From NCBI GenBank assembly GCA_020832965.1, contig JAJHRM010000049.1, forward strand, positions 1-12,902: DNA of 12,902 bases. The letters are read 5' to 3'. The notes beneath the pieces are model-generated. The model was not told the DNA's origin, made no database searches, and was given only the letters and a program-made list of their open reading frames with translations. Shown here one piece after another: positions 6,465 through 12,902 of the stretch. Origin of the DNA: Thermofilum sp. (GTDB lineage Archaea; Thermoproteota; Thermoprotei; Thermofilales; Thermofilaceae). Position 1 is the stretch's first letter. Every line of letters begins with the position of its first letter. The position numbers were made by a program, and so were the translations under genes.

Positions 6465-8189
6465 ATGGACAGCATATTAAACAAGCCAAAGCCTGCTAAT
6501 AGCAGAAAAGAGCTAGGTTACGTGCTATCTCGCGCGCGCAGTAGCTTTGCGCACTTCCAGCCGCTAAAGGATGCGGAAGTTCACATAAAAGAGGGGATGT
6601 TTGTATTGATAAACTCCTATAAACAGGGATTAACGTATTTGGCGGAAATTACGGAGATCTCGCACTACAACGAATACTATGAAAGAGGCGAAATATGGGC
6701 TGAAGCCTTGAGGGAGGGGCACTTACCCCCTGAGGAAGTCGCGCGCCGCTTCACAGTAGCCGCTGTTCGAATACTAGGGATCCTCACGCAAGGGGGGCTC
6801 GCGAACGCGGACAAACCGCCATTACCAGGCGACCCCGTGTACGAAGCAACACTCGACGACTTGCAACCCCTTTACCGTTACGACCCATCGACGGGGCAAA
6901 TGCCGGCCTACTACATAGAAGTTGGCAAGATGTACGGGTATGAGGGCGAAGAACGGAAACTTCCTGCGTTAATAGATTTGAGAAATATAAATATGCATTT
7001 TGCAGTCATAGGTACTACTGGCAGCGGGAAATCCAATACAATGGGGAAAATAATAGAAAAGCTTGGAGCATTAGAGAATATTGGTTTTCTAAGAGAGTAT
7101 AAAACGATACCAACTATGATAGTGGATGCAAATGGAGATTATCTAGATTACTATGAGAATCCAGATCTTGTAAAAAGTTATTCTGAAGTAATAAGATTAT
7201 GTTTTGAAGGTTCAGAAGCCGAGAATAAGAAACCTTATCACCAGAATTCGAAATTAATAAAAATAAAAATTGACTTAAATGCTTTTTCATCTGCTGAAAT
7301 TGCGGAAACTATAATAGCCATATACCATGCTGGGAAGCTGGAGGGAGCTGAGCTGCAATTGAACTATCTTTCAACTCTGTTAAGTGATATTGATAGATTA
7401 AAAGAAAAATTCGCTCTATGCATAAGGAATGATGAAATTGACTATAACTGCATGATGTTTGAAATAAAAAAACTAAAAACATTAATAGAGGAAGATAAAG
7501 AAACTAAGAAAGTGCATGGTGCAACTGCCGATGCTGTACTGCGGGCGCTTATGAACTTTTACGATTTAATGATTAAAAAACATAAAATAATTCCTCGCTA
7601 TGGAGCAAGAGCTACTATAAATGAAGATTTCATAGATGGAATTACCGATCCAAAGAGTCCTAAGCTAGTGATACTAGATTTCTCGACTGAGGGTGCAACA
7701 GGTGTTGACTTATCAGTAAAACAGTTCGTTGTGGGAAATGTGCTCGCGCTACTATTCAAAAAATTCACAGCTTATCGAGTTAAGGGCGAAAATAAGCTCC
7801 TTCTGTTCGTGATAGAAGAGGCACAAAACTACGCGCCGAACACCCAGGTTTACCCCATAGGATTCAGCGTGGCAAAGAAGATCTTAGCCTCCGTCGCAAC
7901 CCAGGGGAGAAAGTTCGGCTTATGCCTGGGCCTCGTAACCCAGAGACCAAGCTACGTCGACCCGATAGTAATGTCTATGATGAACACCTTCATCATCCAT
8001 AGGGTGGCGCCCGGCGACGTGAGATTTGTCTCCACCACGACGGGGGGTCTACCTAAGTACATCGAACGCAAACTGACCTACATGGAACCTGGTCTCGCCG
8101 TCCTAACAGGCCAGATGAACGTATTCCCCTACCCTATATTTGTGAAGATCGATCGTAGAGTAAGCCATAAAATCAGCAGTCTGACGTAA
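6465..8189 (+). CDS. herA: HerA-family hexameric DNA translocase/helicase
   Basis: This is a 574-residue protein. Residues about 15-130 form the HAS-barrel that binds NurA. Walker A is GTTGSGKS at 183-190 (K189). DANGDY at 221-226 is the HerA block after the first core strand. VIEEAQNYAP at 449-458 is Walker B with the catalytic glutamate pair. GRKFG (481-485) and TQRPS (492-496) carry the arginine-finger and sensor residues. HerA pumps DNA and, with NurA, degrades it. The downstream ATPase starts 2 nt after the stop, so translation is probably coupled. Residues about 166-405 are encoded by AT-rich DNA between two GC-rich parts (hand counts: 28% GC at 7561-7620; 58% at 6721-6780; 57% at 7981-8040). 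The ATPase motifs are complete, so it should be active. Confidence 0.92.
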   Translation: MDSILNKPKPANSRKELGYVLSRARSSFAHFQPLKDAEVHIKEGMFVLINSYKQGLTYLAEITEISHYNEYYERGEIWAEALREGHLPPEEVARRFTVAAVRILGILTQGGLANADKPPLPGDPVYEATLDDLQPLYRYDPSTGQMPAYYIEVGKMYGYEGEERKLPALIDLRNINMHFAVIGTTGSGKSNTMGKIIEKLGALENIGFLREYKTIPTMIVDANGDYLDYYENPDLVKSYSEVIRLCFEGSEAENKKPYHQNSKLIKIKIDLNAFSSAEIAETIIAIYHAGKLEGAELQLNYLSTLLSDIDRLKEKFALCIRNDEIDYNCMMFEIKKLKTLIEEDKETKKVHGATADAVLRALMNFYDLMIKKHKIIPRYGARATINEDFIDGITDPKSPKLVILDFSTEGATGVDLSVKQFVVGNVLALLFKKFTAYRVKGENKLLLFVIEEAQNYAPNTQVYPIGFSVAKKILASVATQGRKFGLCLGLVTQRPSYVDPIVMSMMNTFIIHRVAPGDVRFVSTTTGGLPKYIERKLTYMEPGLAVLTGQMNVFPYPIFVKIDRRVSHKISSLT

Positions 8190-8191
8190 AA

Positions 8192-11100
8192 ATGGGGGTC
8201 CGTGCAGTGCAAGCTGCAAACATCGTACCGCTCGAACAGGAGCCTGAATTTCCGGACGAAGCCAGTGAAAGAATACCCCTTGAGCGATTGGAAAAACTTG
8301 CCATGGAATGGAGCCCTCGCAGATCTGAAAGGGTAAAAAACACGTTTCTACGTTGGCTTAGAGAGGCTAAAGAATCTTCAAAAGATGGAGCGAGTAGAAT
8401 TTTCGTCCTTAGCGGCGAATGGGGTTCCGGAAAAACAACTTTTGCAAGAATCATCTTTCCTAAAATTATAGAGCAAGAGGGATTATTATGGAAAAACATC
8501 ACATTTGAAGATCTAATAAGAGATGTCAAAAATATATGCTATAATGATGAAAAAGTGGATCCTATTGAAGCATTTGACAGAGTTTTTACAATATATGTTA
8601 ACGAAAAGAATGCTGATCACAATAAACCTCTGATACTACTAGTAGATGAGGTAGAAGGCATAATAGGACTAGATAACGAATCTCCTATACGGGGGGTAAA
8701 GCTCAGCGATGCTTTCATAAAAATGCTTAGAGAATTTCTAACCGGAAAGGAAGCATATTTTGGAAAAAGCATAAAAGGAAGAATGCACTTAGTATTGTTT
8801 ATGACTCCTTTTGCCCTGAATTTTATTAATGAAAAACTCGCTAGTGTAGGCTTTAGTGGATGGTTATGGAGAAGGGAAGATATTTGCGATATTTATCCCT
8901 TCAACAAAATCGAATTCGTTGAGTATGCCAAAAATCTAATAAAATATATGTTACATGGAAAGGATCCCAACGAAATAATTGATGATTACAGAGTTTTCGA
9001 ACTATTATACACAATCACGCATGGTAATGCTGGATTGTTAGTGAAAGTACTTAGAGAGTTTATTATGATGTCTTTCAAAAAATGTAGCGAAGAAAATGAT
9101 ATGCGATGTATATATAGAATAGACATTAATACGCTATCGGAATTTTTTAATGAATATTCTATAAAAATACCATCACGAGGTTTTATGGATATTACAAATG
9201 CAATGAATTTGGATTTAGTTAGACGTATACTTAATAGTAATATTGCTAAGAATTATTCAAAAGCAAGTGAATTGTTAAAGAAAATAATTTTTACATCTTC
9301 AATCATCTTTGAAGATGAACTTGATGAAATTTCAAAAATTGTTCTCATTAATTTCCAAGTAGATCCTAGTATGGGAGTTAAAAGTTTCAAATCTTACAGA
9401 GTGTATAGGCTAGGTTCAAGGGATTCGTTAGAGGAATTTCTAGATAACCTATCTAAAAAGTTAAAAGAAACAAATAATGAAGTTTCCGAGGAAGAACTGA
9501 AGATCTGTGCAAGTATGCTCTTATGCTTAACGAAAGATGGCGATTTTAGAATAGCAATCCCGGTAATGCAAGAAGGAAACATAGATAGAGAAGAGCTTAG
9601 TTACATCATGTCATCTTATAAATATGTTATTCTGCCAGATGATATAGAAGATTTCCTTAATCGTAACCTACACAGTCATAGTTTTATGAACGGTATTGGA
9701 TTATCTTCTTTGACCAAAGCCATGCTTTACCCTGTATATTCTCCAATGATCATTCCATTTATCATAGATCCCAAAACAACAGTGGAGATTTACTCCTTTA
9801 TCAGACGCTTGCTATCGAGCGATATTAGAGCACTTGAGAACCATGCACGTATAGCTGTCCTAGATATGCTCGAGAAAATGGGGTATGCGGAGGAGAGGTT
9901 AAGTGGAAGAGCACACATTGTTACTCCTTCTCTGAAGAAATACGAGAACTCTATTCTGAGTGTTGCAGTTATCATAGGCTCTTCGCAAATTGAGGACATA
10001 GAGAAACTAAGAAATCTAGATAATGCATGTATATTGGTTATTAGTCCTCATGAGTTAAAAATGCAAAGCAAGCGGTGGAATATCTTTTTTGTTCAAATGA
10101 CCCTTCAGGATATTGAAATGCTTGCTGCTCGCAATATCGCTGAACAATTAAGGCGTAGCAATTACATAGTGATGAAAAAGCTAAATGACTTCTACTTTAC
10201 ATTATTCAACAAATATGGTTTTCAGAAAATTTTTGAGGAATGGGCATCCAAAGCTGCAAACTTAGGAATACTTATCCGTGAAAGAATAGGATTTGAAAGC
10301 CATGAAAAAGTAATAGGATCCAAGAGAAAACCGCACTTAGTATTTTTGGATTACTATAGGGCCTTACTAATAGGGGGTATGGAATGCGGGAGAGACGAGC
10401 TTGAAGAGCTTTTATTTGGCTTATATCGAGTGAGACCTTTTGAGGGGCTAATCGAGGGGCTAAGCAGCTTCTCGTTGCCGGATATTGAACCTGATAATCC
10501 AATTAGGGACTCGGACTACAGAATATTACGGAAGAAGATCAGCGAGATTGTGAATGATGCACTTGAGCTCGCTAAAAGCGTTGGAGCGGCAGAATACGAT
10601 GAAAAGACTCGTATTGTACGTCTGCAGCTGCTACCCGCTGAAAAAAGGATCATAGAATTGTTAAAGGAAAGCTATGATGAGGTGAGTATTGATGATTTAC
10701 AAAAGCGTTTTGTATTTGAAAGAGGCGATGATCAAAGTAGTAAAGCGAGTAGGCAAATATTTTATGATTTTATATTGAAGTTACTAGAAAATAGAGGCTT
10801 AATAACATATAAAAAGAGAGGGAAGGTCGGTGAATATATAAAATATGTGCAATTATCTGATGAAGAAATAAATAAATTAGTGTACCAAATAGAGATTGAT
10901 AGAAACAATATTAAGGAATTTCTTGCAGTTCAAAAAATCGATCTAAATTCACCAATTTGTCATATACTTCTATCAAAACAAAAAGGTTCTAAAATTATCT
11001 TCCTTAGCGACATTGACACTATAATTCAAAAATATATTGTCAAAATGGAAATTACAAAGAATCCAGTCATATATAATATTCTTGTGAACTTAAGAGGATA

Positions 11101-12601
11101 TTTAAATGAAATATTCGAGAAATATATTAAAAATGTTTTAATCGAAGTTAATAAAATTCTAAATGAAGTATCACAATATAAGAAATCTTTCAATAAACAA
11201 ATTGATGAAAAAATTGATTTGCTGAAAGAAATCTTCCCCCCAGCAATATTTGATAAAATTAACAAAAGTATCCAGTTTGATAAAGAAAGGTATGTGCAAT
11301 ACTTCGATAAGATACTAAAGAGCATGAGTACCTACCTTGGCGTGTCTAGAGATAAGCTAATTGAAGAAATACTGAAGTCTGAGAGCGCTATTAGGCGTAA
11401 TTTCATTGTCTGGACTCCAGCTGCAGAGGGGGGAGCGCAGAAAGCAGAACAGGCATCATACAACCACAATTATATCTTGTTCAGAATGCGTGAATTGTAT
11501 CATGAAGAGTTCTCAAAAACAAGATCTGAGACTGATAAGTTACTGAGTGAATTTCATGAAAAAATTGAAAATATTAAAAATATTATACAAAAATATAGGT
11601 TAAGCAGTGATATGGTTCATAGAATTATCAGGGAAAAATACTTGCAACTATATGGAGAAAGAGAATTTTCTGGCGGTCTTCCAGGAATTATCGAGTTCCT
11701 AGAGCATCTTGCAGAAGAATTAGGCAAGAAAGGTGAAATTATAAAGCAAAGAGAAAAGCTAAAGAAGACCATAATAGAGAAGAAAGAATCTATAATGAAA
11801 CTTAGCAATGATATAATGGGAAAGTATGAAGAAATTTTAAGAACTATTGATGAAATTAAGAAGATTTGTGATGCACTAAATAATATTGGAATTAGCGTAC
11901 CTCAAATTAAAAAAATAAGAGAACAAATTTCCCAAATCGAGAAAAAACTGGAAGAACTAGAAGAAAAAGCGGGGGTAACATTGGCAGACAGATTGAAATA
12001 TTTAGATACCCAATTGTCTACACTTAACGAAAGTTTCCTAGAAAGTTTAAAAGAAGAAGAAATGAACAAGTTGATTAATGAGTTAGACAATACTGAAAAT
12101 AGATTAAAGAGCGATAGCCATAGTTTAACTCAGATCCTTGAAAAAATAATATCTATTAAAAGTGAGTTAACTAGTATTATAAAGGAATTCATAAATAGAG
12201 TTCAAAGACAAAATAATGAGTTTAAAGAAATGCTAGCAAATCTCGGTGCTGATTCACTTACAATAAAATTATTTATTGAATATGAGAATCAAATAAATAA
12301 ATTGATTAAAGAAGTAAAAGAAGCATTAAACAGAGATGAACTTCTCCAGCTGATCCCTAAATTGGGGGAGCTCTGCAGCATAGAGAGACTGATGAAAGAT
12401 CTTGTATATAAAAAGCTCGGTGAAAAACACTTTACTATATATGAAAGGATTACAAGATACATAAATGAACGAAATGAACCTTTACGCTTCTTTGAAGTAT
12501 ATGAAGAAATACTTAAAGATATGAATATAAATGATGTAATAGACGCATTACTTAAATTAGATAAAATTGGCATTATAAAAATTACAATTAGCAAGTCTTA
12601 A
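8192..12601 (+). CDS. Large coiled-coil P-loop ATPase with winged helices, probable defence ATPase
   Basis: This is a 1469-residue protein. An N-terminal AAA-like domain (about 40-300) has Walker A GEWGSGKT (75-82), Walker B LILLVDEVEG (147-156, D152/E153) and a sensor-1-like LFMTP (202-206). About 300-800 is helical and unrecognised. Residues about 812-890 look like a winged helix. Residues 1105-1385 are dominated by long Glu/Lys/Ile/Leu coiled coils. The last 55 residues (1413-1467) look like a second winged helix. The layout of N-terminal ATPase, DNA-binding wings and a long coil resembles the large ATPases of defence systems such as BrxC/PglY, or Dpd-type ATPases, but I cannot assign it to one. 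It may load or gate HerA-NurA on DNA (inference). DNA is AT-rich except around 10380-10640 and 11400-11450. Rad50 is unlikely: there is no split ABC signature or zinc hook. Confidence 0.8.
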   Translation: MGVRAVQAANIVPLEQEPEFPDEASERIPLERLEKLAMEWSPRRSERVKNTFLRWLREAKESSKDGASRIFVLSGEWGSGKTTFARIIFPKIIEQEGLLWKNITFEDLIRDVKNICYNDEKVDPIEAFDRVFTIYVNEKNADHNKPLILLVDEVEGIIGLDNESPIRGVKLSDAFIKMLREFLTGKEAYFGKSIKGRMHLVLFMTPFALNFINEKLASVGFSGWLWRREDICDIYPFNKIEFVEYAKNLIKYMLHGKDPNEIIDDYRVFELLYTITHGNAGLLVKVLREFIMMSFKKCSEENDMRCIYRIDINTLSEFFNEYSIKIPSRGFMDITNAMNLDLVRRILNSNIAKNYSKASELLKKIIFTSSIIFEDELDEISKIVLINFQVDPSMGVKSFKSYRVYRLGSRDSLEEFLDNLSKKLKETNNEVSEEELKICASMLLCLTKDGDFRIAIPVMQEGNIDREELSYIMSSYKYVILPDDIEDFLNRNLHSHSFMNGIGLSSLTKAMLYPVYSPMIIPFIIDPKTTVEIYSFIRRLLSSDIRALENHARIAVLDMLEKMGYAEERLSGRAHIVTPSLKKYENSILSVAVIIGSSQIEDIEKLRNLDNACILVISPHELKMQSKRWNIFFVQMTLQDIEMLAARNIAEQLRRSNYIVMKKLNDFYFTLFNKYGFQKIFEEWASKAANLGILIRERIGFESHEKVIGSKRKPHLVFLDYYRALLIGGMECGRDELEELLFGLYRVRPFEGLIEGLSSFSLPDIEPDNPIRDSDYRILRKKISEIVNDALELAKSVGAAEYDEKTRIVRLQLLPAEKRIIELLKESYDEVSIDDLQKRFVFERGDDQSSKASRQIFYDFILKLLENRGLITYKKRGKVGEYIKYVQLSDEEINKLVYQIEIDRNNIKEFLAVQKIDLNSPICHILLSKQKGSKIIFLSDIDTIIQKYIVKMEITKNPVIYNILVNLRGYLNEIFEKYIKNVLIEVNKILNEVSQYKKSFNKQIDEKIDLLKEIFPPAIFDKINKSIQFDKERYVQYFDKILKSMSTYLGVSRDKLIEEILKSESAIRRNFIVWTPAAEGGAQKAEQASYNHNYILFRMRELYHEEFSKTRSETDKLLSEFHEKIENIKNIIQKYRLSSDMVHRIIREKYLQLYGEREFSGGLPGIIEFLEHLAEELGKKGEIIKQREKLKKTIIEKKESIMKLSNDIMGKYEEILRTIDEIKKICDALNNIGISVPQIKKIREQISQIEKKLEELEEKAGVTLADRLKYLDTQLSTLNESFLESLKEEEMNKLINELDNTENRLKSDSHSLTQILEKIISIKSELTSIIKEFINRVQRQNNEFKEMLANLGADSLTIKLFIEYENQINKLIKEVKEALNRDELLQLIPKLGELCSIERLMKDLVYKKLGEKHFTIYERITRYINERNEPLRFFEVYEEILKDMNINDVIDALLKLDKIGIIKITISKS

Positions 12602-12616
12602 TTTTGTTTAGTTCAT
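12597..12616 (+). terminator. T-rich putative terminator of the nuclease operon
   Basis: The stop codon of the large ATPase (TAA, 12599-12601) is embedded in a T-rich run, TCTTAATTTTGTTTAGTT. Archaeal RNA polymerase ends transcription at such U-rich tracts without needing a hairpin. Confidence 0.4.
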
Positions 12617-12664
12617 ATGCTCGAGCTTTGCATATTGACACATACATGCATAGAGAGTTAATCC

Positions 12665-12689
12665 TAGAGCAACGCTGATACATGCTCTA
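12665..12689. repeat. 7-bp inverted repeat with 11-base loop downstream of the operon
   Basis: Arms TAGAGCA (12665-12671) and TGCTCTA (12683-12689) pair exactly. It lies 64 nt after the ATPase stop, near the change from AT-rich to GC-rich DNA. It could be part of a transcript end or a regulatory site; chance is possible at this size. Confidence 0.4.
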
Positions 12690-12743
12690 AAGCTAGCCCT
12701 CGGGGCAAATTTCGTACCTGCATAATGCCCTGTGTAGCTCACA

Positions 12744-12902
12744 GTGGACTCGCGTGGGCGGATCTGCTCGCGTCCTGCGAGCGTCGAGCTGCAGAGGTAC
12801 CGGGACTGGTGGAGCGCGGAGCACCAGATAAAGCGCATAGAGCTCTGCTCGGCGGACGTCGGAGCTGGGTCCTACGAGCGGGTGGCCTCCGGAACGCTTG
12901 AA
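12744..12902 (+). CDS. Possible 5' fragment of an unknown gene (runs off the window)
   Basis: From a GTG at 12744 the frame stays open to the right edge (53 codons). From about codon 15 it has strongly G/C third positions and a protein-like translation (ELQRYRDWWSAEHQIKRIEL), typical of the GC-rich flanking genes. A weak TATA-like AAATTT at 12707-12712 lies about 34 nt upstream. I do not recognise the family. It may instead be a gene remnant. Confidence 0.3.
   Translation, partial: MDSRGRICSRPASVELQRYRDWWSAEHQIKRIELCSADVGAGSYERVASGTLE

Larger units (their letters stand above)
12602..12902. other. Right flank: AT-to-GC transition with no firm gene
   Basis: The first 100 bases are AT-rich and noncoding; from about 12695 the sequence is GC-rich like the left flank, so the island's right boundary lies here. 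Apart from the terminator, a small hairpin and a possible partial gene, listed separately, I see nothing. No tRNA, attachment-site duplication or transposase is visible. Confidence 0.45.

Noticed and set aside
2504..12601. A standard bacterial-type Dpd cluster
   Set aside because: Only a TGT-like protein and a large ATPase could correspond. No DpdB-, DpdC- or Dpd helicase-like genes are present, and HerA-NurA are not part of that set.
2440..12720. Attachment-site direct repeats flanking the island
   Set aside because: I compared about 2440-2510 with about 12595-12720 and found only short T-rich matches, no tRNA gene and no integrase.
12608..12838. 76-residue minus-strand frame
   Set aside because: It spans the operon terminator and the composition border. 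The translation is Cys/Ser/Arg-rich and looks noncoding.
12725..12901. ATG-started plus-strand frame overlapping the possible partial gene
   Set aside because: Third-position G/C and residue quality favour the other frame (from 12744). This one ends after 58 codons with an Arg/Gly/Leu-rich translation.
1..12902. CRISPR array, tRNA or rRNA genes
   Set aside because: No regularly spaced repeats, cloverleaf-like sequence or rRNA-like conserved stretches were seen by eye.

Overview
The window looks like chromosomal DNA of a thermophilic archaeon, most likely a Thermoproteota (crenarchaeal) lineage. The reasons are the AGA/AGG arginine codons, frequent GTG starts, TATA-like boxes about 25-30 nt upstream of start codons (leaderless-type promoters), and the families present: HerA, NurA, a TGT/archaeosine-type enzyme and a PCNA fold. 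The outer parts (about 1-2370 and beyond 12700) are GC-rich. An AT-richer block of about 10 kb lies between them.

Layout. At the left edge is a partial winged-helix/PLD-like protein (+), then a 283-base convergent gap, then a HEXXH zinc metallopeptidase-like gene (-, 961-2370). From 2504 to 12601 is an accessory island. A minus-strand pair comes first: a stand-alone tRNA-guanine-transglycosylase (TGT)-like enzyme overlapping a PCNA-like sliding-clamp protein. Divergent from it is a stand-alone ArcS-core (DUF5591-type) enzyme. The two directions share a short spacer that holds a perfect 27-bp palindrome and a near-symmetric TATA box. Next, with its own promoter, is a tight plus-strand operon of NurA nuclease, HerA hexameric helicase and a 1469-residue coiled-coil P-loop ATPase. 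The right 300 bases hold a T-rich putative terminator, a small hairpin and perhaps the first codons of another GC-rich gene.

How the genes may work together. TGT enzymes exchange guanine for a 7-deazaguanine base, and the ArcS core acts on the nitrile of preQ0 in RNA. Both proteins here lack the PUA domain that archaeal tRNA enzymes use to hold tRNA, and they sit beside a DNA clamp and a DNA-processing helicase-nuclease. My reading is a candidate 7-deazaguanine DNA modification and restriction system. TGT-like plus ArcS-like proteins would write the mark, the clamp would tether the writer to DNA, and NurA-HerA with the large ATPase would act on unmarked DNA. It would resemble the bacterial Dpd islands in logic but with a different effector set. 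The enzyme families are clear from motifs. The DNA target and the defence role are inference.

A further oddity is within-gene base composition. Several island genes have GC-rich ends (about 57-63% in hand-counted 60-base samples) and AT-rich interiors (about 20-33%), so the AT/GC boundaries fall inside genes rather than between them.
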